NCBI GenBank assembly: GCA_002480565.1 | Contig: DLCK01000066.1 | Coordinates: 19,550 to 83,549, forward strand | Source of the DNA: Phycisphaerales bacterium UBA7800 | GTDB taxonomy: Bacteria > Planctomycetota > Phycisphaerae > Phycisphaerales > Phycisphaeraceae | Length of the DNA stretch: 64,000 bases | Reading direction: 5' to 3' | Part shown: positions 1-8,126 of the stretch, piece by piece | How positions within the stretch are numbered: position 1 is the stretch's first letter | Layout of the letters: every line of letters starts with the position of its first letter | Program-made: the position numbers and the translations under genes | The notes under the pieces: model-generated | Told to the model about the DNA's origin: nothing | Database searches by the model: none | The model's input: the letters and a program-made list of their open reading frames with translations, nothing else

Positions 1-518
1 TCTTTTTGCCAATTGTCTTTGTGTCCCCATTTCCAGTTGCGTGAGTCTTTATCAAAGAGTAGCAGTTGGTGTGTCGTGAGGTATGCAGCAGTCAAACGCG
101 GGTATCCGTCGTGAACTTGAAATTCCACTGTTTTGCCGGTGATTTTCGTGATACTCGCCTGGGTGAAGGGTAATGGATCGTAATCCAATGTGATCCCATC
201 AAGGGTAATGTTGCGACAGCCTTTGAAAAAAAACAATGGCTCAAGTCGCGTCATCACCAGTGTGGTCTTGTTCAAGCCGGTGAGGGTCAAATCCGCATAT
301 CGATGATCCAACACCGTGGTCTGAGCCACATGGAAAGTCCCCGCTGGCAGGACGATCATGCGTTGGTTTTTTGCAAGTGCATCATCAATGTACTTGCGCA
401 AATCAAGATTCGGAGTCTCGGATGCAGCAATTACAGACAGGTTGCAGGCCAAGACGAGACAAACCAGCATGCCTGCGTGCAAAAAGCTTTGAGATAAATT
501 ACGAACGTAAGACAGCAT
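1..518 (-). CDS. Secreted right-handed beta-helix protein (partial, runs off the window)
   Basis: An open frame on the minus strand starts at an ATG at 518 and stays open to position 1, so only the first ~172 residues are present. A clear AGGAG lies upstream of the ATG. The protein opens with a signal peptide (basic start, then a hydrophobic run ending near ASE). After it come segments such as LPAGTFHVAQTTVL and NITLDGITLDYDP, whose alternating hydrophobic pattern is typical of pectate-lyase-like parallel beta-helix proteins. It begins 57 bp after the GntR gene at 576-1628 in the same direction, so the two are probably co-transcribed and the protein is probably a regulated polysaccharide-active enzyme. 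The catalytic part is outside the window, so substrate and family are unknown. Confidence 0.75.
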   Translation of the reverse strand, partial: MLSYVRNLSQSFLHAGMLVCLVLACNLSVIAASETPNLDLRKYIDDALAKNQRMIVLPAGTFHVAQTTVLDHRYADLTLTGLNKTTLVMTRLEPLFFFKGCRNITLDGITLDYDPLPFTQASITKITGKTVEFQVHDGYPRLTAAYLTTHQLLLFDKDSRNWKWGHKDNWQK

Positions 519-575
519 GCGATTGACTCCTGAAGGGTAAACGCCGGTTCATTGCCCATGCAATGGGATAGATTA

Positions 576-1628
576 TTAAACCAACTTGCGAACGGATTGC
601 CTTTGGATCACACTGGGCATGACCAGTTTCTTGATTACCTGGCTGCGATCCACAAGCATCTGGGCGATGGCATTGAATGTTTCTATGGACTCGGTATGGG
701 TATCGGTTTTAATCGAAGTTAACGGCGGGTTGAAAAACGCGCTGCGGCGATATCCGCCATAGCCCATGACACTCATGTCTTCGGGGACGTTCATGCCATG
801 GTCCTGCAAGGCATGGATCACCGCGAGTGCGGTTTCATCTTCGATGGCCAGCATCGCGGTAAATTCGATTTTGTTTTCATTGAGGTAACGATGCACATAG
901 TCGTAGGTTTTTTCGGTGGACTGTTCGCCTGATTTGATCTTGCAGTCAAGGACGGTGACGGGGACGTCGTTCATTTGTGCCATCAACAGGAAGCCGTCCA
1001 TGCGATCGCGCATCGCTGAGGACGTGATGGGATTGGAAAGGACCAATGCCAGATTCCGATGTCCCTGGGCGATGAGATGGGATGCGGCTTTGGCGCCACC
1101 TGCCATGGAGTTGCTGGTGACACTGCTGACGCGCACTTCCTTTAACGCTGCACCGCGGAAGACCACGGGGATCGGAGCGTTGAGCATTTTGCTTAAACAT
1201 TCCGGGCAGATGTAATCCGAGCCATTGAGATAAATCAACCCGTCAAATTCCTGGGTTGGCAGGTGATTCCAAATGTCATCGCCTATCGCAAAGGTGCGAC
1301 TTTGAAGGTGATGCCCCTGTTCGTTGGCTACTGTCTGCAAATCTTCCTGCATTTCCATGAGACTCATGGATTGCCACTGCGGTGTGAGAAAGCAAATGTT
1401 CAGGCGATCGACACGTGTGTTGCGAATGAAGATGCCTTTACCGCGCTCGCGTTGGAGCAGGCCGTTGGACTCAAGGAGGTTGAGCGTCTGATCCACGGTG
1501 GTTTGGCTGACGCTGTATTGCTTCATGATGTTACGTACGGACAGAAAGCGTTCGCCCTCGGACATCTTGGCAATGCTATGGGTGAGTTGCTCGCGTAGCT
1601 GTTCGACTTTACTGCTTTTGACAATCAT
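576..1628 (-). CDS. GntR-type transcriptional regulator with LacI-like sugar-binding domain
   Basis: A 350-residue protein. Residues ~1-75 form a winged helix of the GntR type (SVRNIMKQYSVSQTTVDQTL, then the wing ERGKGIFI). Residues ~85-350 are a periplasmic-binding-protein-like effector domain of the LacI/GalR kind (GHRNLALVLSN, MSVMGYGGYRRSAFFNPPLTS). I chose the ATG at 1628 because an AAGGAAG site precedes it. A longer frame to 1685 adds an unconvincing N-terminus. It is divergent from the LacI gene at 1897 and sits immediately upstream of the beta-helix gene at the left edge, whose operon it probably controls in response to a sugar. The effector is unknown. Confidence 0.85.
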   Translation of the reverse strand: MIVKSSKVEQLREQLTHSIAKMSEGERFLSVRNIMKQYSVSQTTVDQTLNLLESNGLLQRERGKGIFIRNTRVDRLNICFLTPQWQSMSLMEMQEDLQTVANEQGHHLQSRTFAIGDDIWNHLPTQEFDGLIYLNGSDYICPECLSKMLNAPIPVVFRGAALKEVRVSSVTSNSMAGGAKAASHLIAQGHRNLALVLSNPITSSAMRDRMDGFLLMAQMNDVPVTVLDCKIKSGEQSTEKTYDYVHRYLNENKIEFTAMLAIEDETALAVIHALQDHGMNVPEDMSVMGYGGYRRSAFFNPPLTSIKTDTHTESIETFNAIAQMLVDRSQVIKKLVMPSVIQRQSVRKLV

Positions 1629-1828
1629 GAATCTTCCTTGTTTGGGAATGTGTAATCCTATTAAAAAGATGCGCATAGTCAACAAGCGATGCGCTTTAAA
1701 TTTTTGGCATACGCACAGGTTGTTGGGTGTGATATATATTATAAAATACTGTTTTTAAATAATTAATAGCTATAAGCTGAGTTCGTTTAGTCAGGGCGGG
1801 AGCTTGTAAAGTTTTTATTAACGTGCCA

Positions 1829-1873
1829 TTGACTTTTAAAATAGCATCGATACTATTTTTAGTAACGATGCTA
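1829..1873 (+). promoter_or_regulatory. Promoter overlapped by a palindromic operator
   Basis: A sigma-70-like promoter is visible as TTGACT (1829-1834), a 16-bp spacer and TACTAT (1851-1856). Its -10 region lies inside a long imperfect palindrome: TAGCATCG (1842-1849) pairs with CGATGCTA (1866-1873), with inner ACTA/TAGT arms around a T-rich centre. The LacI gene starts 23 bp further on. A dyad over the -10 box is the classic arrangement for autorepression by a LacI-family dimer. The regulator assignment is inference; the divergent GntR could also bind here. Confidence 0.6.
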
Positions 1874-1896
1874 ACTTTGATCTGGAACGCTTAATC

Positions 1897-2814
1897 ATGA
1901 CCCTTGCTCAAGTCGCACAAAAAGCCAATGTCGCCATCGCTACTGCGAGTAAGGTGTTCAACAATGACAAGTCGGTGCGGAGTTATCTGCGCGAACGTGT
2001 GCTCGAAGCTGCTGCGGAACTCAATTATCAACCGAGCATGATGGCTCGCGCTTTGCGTAAGAAGCAGACCAACATCGTCACCCTCGGCATCATGCAGTTG
2101 GAAAACCCGTACTTCGGCGCACTGGCTCAAGCGATCATCAAGGCACTGGATGACAAGGGCTACGTCGGCATCGCCTGCATCGGCCACGAACATATCAAGG
2201 ACATCAACGTTGCTGCCTGTGCCTGCGGGTCGATTGTCTCCCAGGCACTCTCTTCGAATCTTGATGACATCGCCCAGGCCGGCCCGATTGTCACCATCAA
2301 CAACCGCGACCCACGCCCAGAGCTTTCCTCGGATGTGCATTTTGATTTTGATTCGGCATACCAAACCATCATCACCGATCTCAAAAAACAGGGCGTGTCC
2401 AACATCATGTTCGGCTGTGAACTGGAGCAATGGGATGTGAACCGACAACAAAAATTCGGCTTCGTCCATCAAGCTTTTGCTTTAGCACCAAACGACCAGC
2501 CTGTTGTCTGTGACACCCCCGAAGAGACGATTGCGTATTTGAAATCCAACCCGCAGATTGATGCAGTCTTTTGTGTCAATGATCCTTTTGCAGCTGATCT
2601 GGTCACCCTCATGCATGCCAATGAGTCGGAGTTAAGCCAACGCGTCAAAGTCATCGGCTGTGATGGTAATCGCAAACTCTGGGGCAATTGGACGATTGCA
2701 TTAAACGTCAATCAAATCGCACAGATGGCTGTTGAACTTTTAGATCAACAGGTTCACCAAGGAGACAATCATGAACACCGCAAAGTGTATCATCCCGTCG
2801 CGATCAAAGCTTGA
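1897..2814 (+). CDS. LacI-family transcriptional regulator
   Basis: A 305-residue protein with an N-terminal LacI helix-turn-helix (TLAQVAQKANVAIATASKVF) and hinge (NYQPSMMARALRKKQT), then a short periplasmic-binding-like effector domain (IVTLGIMQLENPYFGALAQAI; VFCVNDPFAADLV; KVIGCDGNRKLWG). It is somewhat short for the family (usually ~335-350), apparently trimmed at the C-terminus. The gene overlaps the next one, a pilin-like gene, by 44 bp, and that gene's AAGGAGA ribosome site lies inside this coding sequence. This suggests a coupled LacI-pilin-glycoside hydrolase operon. A palindrome over its own promoter at 1842-1873 suggests autoregulation. Confidence 0.9.
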   Translation: MTLAQVAQKANVAIATASKVFNNDKSVRSYLRERVLEAAAELNYQPSMMARALRKKQTNIVTLGIMQLENPYFGALAQAIIKALDDKGYVGIACIGHEHIKDINVAACACGSIVSQALSSNLDDIAQAGPIVTINNRDPRPELSSDVHFDFDSAYQTIITDLKKQGVSNIMFGCELEQWDVNRQQKFGFVHQAFALAPNDQPVVCDTPEETIAYLKSNPQIDAVFCVNDPFAADLVTLMHANESELSQRVKVIGCDGNRKLWGNWTIALNVNQIAQMAVELLDQQVHQGDNHEHRKVYHPVAIKA

Positions 2815-3541
2815 GGCATTCACTTTGATCGAACTGTTGGTGGTGATCTCCATCGTCTCGCTGTTGATCTCGATTCTATTACCAGCGTTGGGAGCCGCTC
2901 GTGCTCGCGCTCGACAGATGACTTGCATGAACAATCAAAGGCAACTCAGTCTCGTCACCGCAACATACACCACCGATCACAAAGAGTATTTCCCGATCGG
3001 CCTGACGTATTCAGACAGCTTCAGTGGGACGAAAATCACTTGGCGTAACAGGTTGGACACCCTGTATCTTGGCCAAAATTACAACATGGAACTTGCGACC
3101 AATGACCAACGTGGGCAAAGTCAAGTCTTCGGTTGCCCGGACTTTCCCGAAGGGGCATTCCTGGATGTGACTTCTTATCAAGTCTATCGCGGCTATACCG
3201 TCAATCGTCAAATCATGGTCAGTGTCAACACCGTCGCAACCAATCCAGTTTTTTTGCAGGACCCCAGTCGAGTCAGTGAAGTCCTCACCGCTGGTAAGCT
3301 CGGCATGATCGCTGAACATCCCAACCAATGGAAAGCCAACAACAGCATCCTTGGCAAATTCGCGATGGACGATATCAATGAAGGCCCCGTCTCATGGCAT
3401 CAAGGTTCGATGAATGTCGCCTTCGTCGATGGACATGGTGCCAATTACAAGAACGTGGATGAGTTTGAAAAGTTCAAAGGCACCAATGTCAACAACGCAA
3501 GCTGGTCACTACTCGGCGGGCAGTTGTTTAAGGAAGAATGA
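2771..3541 (+). CDS. Type II/IV pseudopilin-like protein (TLIELL, H-X9-DG)
   Basis: A 256-residue prepilin-like protein. It has the class III prepilin signal (EAFTLIELLVVISIVSLL) with a conserved Glu at +5 and a hydrophobic helix, then an AR-rich linker (ALGAARARARQMTC). Near the C-terminus it has the planctomycete H-X9-DG box (SWHQGSMNVAFVDGHG). An AAGGAGA site precedes the ATG, inside the end of the LacI gene. Known family: such proteins are exported and processed by prepilin peptidase; their role in planctomycetes is largely uncharacterised. The position between a sugar regulator and a secreted glycosidase repeats elsewhere in this window and suggests a role in polysaccharide capture or enzyme secretion. 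Confidence 0.88.
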   Translation: MNTAKCIIPSRSKLEAFTLIELLVVISIVSLLISILLPALGAARARARQMTCMNNQRQLSLVTATYTTDHKEYFPIGLTYSDSFSGTKITWRNRLDTLYLGQNYNMELATNDQRGQSQVFGCPDFPEGAFLDVTSYQVYRGYTVNRQIMVSVNTVATNPVFLQDPSRVSEVLTAGKLGMIAEHPNQWKANNSILGKFAMDDINEGPVSWHQGSMNVAFVDGHGANYKNVDEFEKFKGTNVNNASWSLLGGQLFKEE

Positions 3542-3606
3542 ATTTGGCTTCCTGAATTTGTTCCTGTTTTATCAGTCAATTTCCCCCAATCATCATGGAG
3601 AATGTG

Positions 3607-5745
3607 ATGCGTCGATCCCTGTGTCTGCTGTTTGTATTGTTGCTCTTGGTCGGTTCGTCTGGTCTTGCCCATGCAGGTGTCCGTGATGCGGTCTCCGAAC
3701 AGGTGGTCGCCGGTGAAGGTTGGACGCCCATCACCTTCATGCCAACCATCGAACCGGGCAGTGTCATGGACCTGTCACATACCGTCGATGCACCTGCCGG
3801 TAAATACGGTCGAATTATCATCGATAAAGACGGGCACTTTGCCACGCAAAAAAACAATCAGCGCATCCGGTTCTATGGCAACAACCTCTGCTTCTCTGCC
3901 AACATCCTCCCGTCGGATCAATGCAAATCCCTGGCTCGCACCTTTCGCATGATGGGTTACAACACCGTCCGCTTTCATCACTTTGACCGGGAAATCACCG
4001 ATCATGAGTCCGGCGACTCCACGAAGCTTGATGAAAATATGGATCGCCTCGATCAACTGTTTTACGAGATGAAACAGCAGGGGATGTATATCACCATCGA
4101 CATGTTCGTCTCCCGCATCTTTGGCAAAAATGAAGTTGCTGGATTTGAAAAAATCGACCCCACCAGTTTCAAAGCGCTGATGATGGTTAACGACGAAGCA
4201 TTTAACAGTTGGGCGGCCTTTACCCGCAATCTGCTTAACCATGTCAATCCCTATACCAAACTTGCCTGGAAAGATGATCCCGCTCTCTTTGCACTGTGCA
4301 TGACCAACGAGAACAATGCTACGCAAACCTACCGTCGAAGCATGCGACCGGTGAAGGACTTGGTGGATGCCGCGTTTGAAAAATACCTTCAAAAGCAGGG
4401 CAAAAGCGATGTGTCAGGTGACGATCGCAAAGCATGGCGGACACAGTTTGATGCGGATATTCAATTGCGGACGTTTGAACGCTGCAAGAAGGTTGTCCGT
4501 GACCTTGGCTGCAAAGCTTTTCTCACCGATGCCAACATGCTCGGGCAGTACCACGTGACACCTGCAAGGCAGGCCATGGATTTCGTCGACTCACATGGCT
4601 ACTGGGATCACCCGCAATTTGCCGGTGGCAGATGGGGATTGCCTGAGAAGTATCGCAACACCACTGCCATGAGTGAAGCTTGCCCCACGCCTCGCACCAT
4701 TATGGGAGCGCGACAGTTTGGTAAACCTTACATGATTACCGAGTTCAACTTCACCTACCCCAATCGCTATCGCGCCGAAGCCGGCCCAATCATGGGCGCT
4801 TATGCAGCCTTACAGGATTGGGACGGACTCTACCGCTTTGCCTATGCACACCATTCTGACGCGCTTGCCGAGAGTGAACCCATGCATCGTTTTGATACCG
4901 TCAAAGATCCCATGATGTGGCTCAGTGAGCGGATCATCATTGATTGCTTTCGACGCAACAAGGTGGAGCCAGCATCAAGTCGAATTGCCTATGCCGTGAC
5001 GCAAACGGATATGCGCAATCCCAAAAGTGGATCATGGAACAAGGGACAATTTGACAATGCATTTACCAAGCTCGGACTTGCAGTGCAGATTGGCAGCTAC
5101 GATGCACGTGACAAAGCCAACACGCCTCAGAACGTGGATGCCACCATTTCCACTGATGGAAGTGTTGGCCTGGAACGTCAAAATTTCCTTGAAAACGTCG
5201 ACGCCATTAAGACTGCTTTAGGTACTGGAAAGGTCGACACCCGCAAAGGTCATTACACCTCGCAAACTGGTCAAATTGTTATGCATAATACCCAAGGTGA
5301 AATGTCCATCCACACACCACAGCTTGCCTGTGCAATTCTCAAGGCGGAAAGCAAAATCCAGCTTGGGCAAATAACCCTTGAAAATAAGGATATTCTGCCC
5401 GTGGTCGTTTACCTTGCAGCAACGGATGACAAACCGTTACAGCAAAGTAAACGCGTCCTGGTCCTGCATCTGTCGGATGTGCAGAACACTGGCAATGTCT
5501 TTGCCACCGACAAACGTCAACTGCTCAAGAAGGTTGGAGTCTTGCCATTACTTGCCCGTGACAGTGCTGCGACACTTGGGTTTTCCAGCGATCACGCATC
5601 GCAACTCAAAGCCTTTGCCATCGACTGTTCGGGTAAACGCATCACAGCAGCCGACCTCAAGACAGATGGTTCACAAGTCCACATGAAACTCAACACCAAG
5701 CAAGGCAATCAGGCTGTATTGGCTTATGAGTTGATCGTGGAGTGA
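3607..5745 (+). CDS. Secreted glycoside hydrolase, GH5-like (clan GH-A) fold
   Basis: A 712-residue secreted enzyme. The ATG at 3607 is preferred over 3595 because GGAG at 3597-3600 then sits 6 nt upstream and the product begins with a clean signal peptide (MRRSLCLLFVLLLLVGSS...AHA). The TIM-barrel part starts around residue 80 (RIRFYGNNLCFSANI; YNTVRFHHFD). Two glutamates fit the retaining GH-A pair: NEN at about residue 235 (acid/base) and ITEF at about 379 (nucleophile). About 300 further residues, probably beta-sandwich, follow. It is the last gene of the LacI-pilin-GH cassette and a distant paralogue of the protein at 27152-29116. Substrate cannot be read from sequence; the exact GH family is uncertain. 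Confidence 0.75.
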   Translation: MRRSLCLLFVLLLLVGSSGLAHAGVRDAVSEQVVAGEGWTPITFMPTIEPGSVMDLSHTVDAPAGKYGRIIIDKDGHFATQKNNQRIRFYGNNLCFSANILPSDQCKSLARTFRMMGYNTVRFHHFDREITDHESGDSTKLDENMDRLDQLFYEMKQQGMYITIDMFVSRIFGKNEVAGFEKIDPTSFKALMMVNDEAFNSWAAFTRNLLNHVNPYTKLAWKDDPALFALCMTNENNATQTYRRSMRPVKDLVDAAFEKYLQKQGKSDVSGDDRKAWRTQFDADIQLRTFERCKKVVRDLGCKAFLTDANMLGQYHVTPARQAMDFVDSHGYWDHPQFAGGRWGLPEKYRNTTAMSEACPTPRTIMGARQFGKPYMITEFNFTYPNRYRAEAGPIMGAYAALQDWDGLYRFAYAHHSDALAESEPMHRFDTVKDPMMWLSERIIIDCFRRNKVEPASSRIAYAVTQTDMRNPKSGSWNKGQFDNAFTKLGLAVQIGSYDARDKANTPQNVDATISTDGSVGLERQNFLENVDAIKTALGTGKVDTRKGHYTSQTGQIVMHNTQGEMSIHTPQLACAILKAESKIQLGQITLENKDILPVVVYLAATDDKPLQQSKRVLVLHLSDVQNTGNVFATDKRQLLKKVGVLPLLARDSAATLGFSSDHASQLKAFAIDCSGKRITAADLKTDGSQVHMKLNTKQGNQAVLAYELIVE

Positions 5746-5764
5746 GATGTTTTTGCACAGTGAT

Positions 5765-5813
5765 AAATAGCTGCGACACTTCCGCGGACATGTCGCTGAT
5801 GCATCGCCTGCGT
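5765..5813. repeat. Dispersed short repeat, copy A
   Basis: The segment beginning AAATAGCTGCGACA and containing TGTCGCTGATGCATC is repeated, with a changed loop, at 42912-42956. The common parts can form a GCGACA/TGTCGC hairpin. Both copies sit between the 3' end of a plus-strand gene and the 3' end of a minus-strand gene, which suggests a terminator-associated repeat. Confidence 0.45.
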
Positions 5814-7205
5814 TTAACCGCGAGTCATCGTCGGACTCAGATCGCTTTGTGGCAGGTACGCATGGTCTTTGCGTAGTTGTTCAATCAAGACTGCGGTGTT
5901 TAATTCACATGCGACTTCATCGTTGCGGATACTTTGCATTGCTGCGGTACCTGCGGCCTGTCCCATCATGCTTGCTGCCGGTTGAACGCGGATCGAGCCA
6001 TGTACCTGAACATCACTGCTGACACATCGGCCTGCGACCCATAGATTCTGCCAACCTTTGGGGACGAGGATACCATAGGGGATGCCGAAACATTCACCGG
6101 CATTAAGGCGTCCGCGACTGCCATATTCCTCGCAAAAACGTGCGTATTGCTCTGGTGAATCGTCATACACATGAATGTCGATTGCCTTGTTGAACACGCC
6201 AATTTGATCGGGGAATTGACGACGAGCAAGGTAGTCGTTGACGTTCAATTCATACTCGCCCACGATCCGCCGCGACTCACGAATCCCCATCAGGCTCGCA
6301 GTGGTGGCATGTTCCATGTTTTCACATCCGGGGACATACTTGCGATAAAACGCCAGGTATTCCTGAGCCAATTGACGGCCGCGAACCATCCCGTCAGACA
6401 GGCTTTTGCAATTCAGAGCATTGGTGTGAAACATGTGCCCGCCGTTGAGTGCTGCCATCGTCGGACTGATCTTAAAGAGTCCGGGCAGGTGTCGGTCGGT
6501 ATGTGAAAAGAATCCATCATCCACTGCCTGATTCAAATATTTCTGTTGCTCATCCGGGCCGGTGCGCGAGAGGTCCGACTGTGCTTTTTGCCAATGGATA
6601 TTGCTCATCACCGAGCAAAGTGTCGGGGGCATGATGTGGTCTGTATCGCGTCCAGCTTCACGACATGCTGCGCCACATAAATGTGTCAGCACCGCATCAC
6701 CCGTCGCATCGACAAACGTTTTGGCAGGGACATAGCGATGTCCTTCAATGTTGTTAAGCATTACGCCATTGACATGCTGGCCTGTTACATCCACATCAAT
6801 GAGTCGCGTAAAGAAGCGGACTTCAATGCCAGCTTCAGCACAGAGTTCATCGAGAATGAGTTTGTAACCTTCAGCATTAAACGGTGTCCAACAGTGATAA
6901 TTTTTGCTCCAGAAGTCCGGCGTGACCTGTGGGCCGGTGAAGCCTCGGTCATGCACACGCTGGACAATTTCGCCCATGATCCCGCGCACCAAAGCAACTT
7001 CACCATTGGCCATCGGGTCGAATGCGGTGACCAGGCCACTTGATCCCATGCCCCCCAGGCAGCCGGTCGCCTCGATGAGCAGGACTTTGCCACCGAGTCT
7101 TGCTGCGGCAATAGCTGCTGAGCAACCCGCAGGGCCACCCCCACAGACAACAAGGTCGTACGATGAGTCGATTGGGACTTGACGCTTTAATTCAAAGGTT
7201 TTCAT
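5814..7205 (-). CDS. FAD-dependent oxidoreductase (FAD_oxidored type)
   Basis: A 463-residue flavoprotein. A Rossmann FAD-binding motif (VVCGGGPAGCSAAIAAARLGG, GxGxxG) lies at residues ~20-40, followed by the GCLGGMGSSGLVT segment typical of FAD_oxidored (PF12831) proteins. A second conserved block is near the C-terminus (NLWVAGRCVSSDVQVHGSIR). No signal peptide, so it is probably cytoplasmic. The ATG at 7205 is given; a GTG at 7247 would add 14 residues, and neither has a good ribosome site. It is divergent from the AraC-type gene at 7287, 81 bp away, which may regulate it. Relatives are often found near sugar-catabolic genes; the substrate is unknown. Confidence 0.82.
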   Translation of the reverse strand: MKTFELKRQVPIDSSYDLVVCGGGPAGCSAAIAAARLGGKVLLIEATGCLGGMGSSGLVTAFDPMANGEVALVRGIMGEIVQRVHDRGFTGPQVTPDFWSKNYHCWTPFNAEGYKLILDELCAEAGIEVRFFTRLIDVDVTGQHVNGVMLNNIEGHRYVPAKTFVDATGDAVLTHLCGAACREAGRDTDHIMPPTLCSVMSNIHWQKAQSDLSRTGPDEQQKYLNQAVDDGFFSHTDRHLPGLFKISPTMAALNGGHMFHTNALNCKSLSDGMVRGRQLAQEYLAFYRKYVPGCENMEHATTASLMGIRESRRIVGEYELNVNDYLARRQFPDQIGVFNKAIDIHVYDDSPEQYARFCEEYGSRGRLNAGECFGIPYGILVPKGWQNLWVAGRCVSSDVQVHGSIRVQPAASMMGQAAGTAAMQSIRNDEVACELNTAVLIEQLRKDHAYLPQSDLSPTMTRG

Positions 7206-7286
7206 GCGGACAAGTTTATGATTCGGTGGTATGAAAATCGTGGTCACAGATGCTGAATTTATGGCTTTTTATGCTATTGTGTATTG

Positions 7287-8126
7287 ATGGACTTCTACGC
7301 GATCCCACAACTTGCCATTGATACCTTTGATCAACTTCACCAATTGCGCGTGACGGTGCATGATCTGTCGGGGATGCTTTGGCCGTTTTTAGAGCCTGCT
7401 CGTTTTCGTCATGATCTGCCTCACTGTCAGGCAGTCAAGAACTCCATGCGTGGTGCGAAGTGTCTGGCTTTTGAAGGTGTCGCATTACAGGAGCAGTTAC
7501 TTAAGCAGCCCCAGGGGCGTGTTCATATCTGTCATGCGGGTTTTGTGGAATGGGTCGTGCCGGTGATTTCTGAGCAGTCTTTGGAGATGGTTTTGTTTGC
7601 TGGGATTCGTTTGCCGTCACGCTCGTTAAACGTTGCAGTTAAGCCAACTCGTTTACCGGTGTTGGGGCAGATGGATGTGCCGAAGGTCCTTGAGTCTGAA
7701 TCAGTATTGATTTTTGAACACCTGCATCAATTGGCAGCAAGGCTTGGGCGATGGCTTGAGGATTTGCAGGCGTTGGACATCAAGACAGGTAAACATGATG
7801 TCTCCGCAGCACAAAGACGGATTGTGATACAGACATTTATTCTGCATAAGCATACGCATGGGGTTTACCTATACGACCTTGCCAAGGTGTTGGGGCTTAC
7901 CGAAAGTCGAACCAGTCATGTCGTGCAGGAGACGTTTGGCCGGTCGTTTCGCGCGTTATTGCTTGAAGCCAGATTGCGGACTGCAATGGGATTGTTACGT
8001 CACAGTGATCTTGATTTAAGTCAGATTGCATCGCGTAGCGGATTCGAGGATTTGCGTCATTTTCACCGTGTTTTTAAGCGTGAGACGAATCAGACGCCTC
8101 GTCACTATCGTTTGACGCGCGACTGA
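7287..8126 (+). CDS. AraC-family regulator with N-terminal PocR-like sensor
   Basis: A 279-residue regulator. Residues ~10-140 resemble the PocR ligand-binding domain: LRVTVHDLSGMLWPFL, then a spaced C/H pattern (HCQAV...KCLAFEG) and HICHAGFVEWVVPV. Residues ~185-279 are a two-HTH AraC domain (YDLAKVLGLTESRTSHVV; IASRSGFEDLRHFHRVFK). PocR-type domains bind small ligands; several AraC/PocR proteins respond to sugars or diols. The ATG at 7287 is preferred to the TTG at 7284. The 3' end overlaps the 3' end of the convergent symporter gene by 53 bp. Likely targets are the divergent FAD oxidoreductase or itself. Confidence 0.85.
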   Translation: MDFYAIPQLAIDTFDQLHQLRVTVHDLSGMLWPFLEPARFRHDLPHCQAVKNSMRGAKCLAFEGVALQEQLLKQPQGRVHICHAGFVEWVVPVISEQSLEMVLFAGIRLPSRSLNVAVKPTRLPVLGQMDVPKVLESESVLIFEHLHQLAARLGRWLEDLQALDIKTGKHDVSAAQRRIVIQTFILHKHTHGVYLYDLAKVLGLTESRTSHVVQETFGRSFRALLLEARLRTAMGLLRHSDLDLSQIASRSGFEDLRHFHRVFKRETNQTPRHYRLTRD

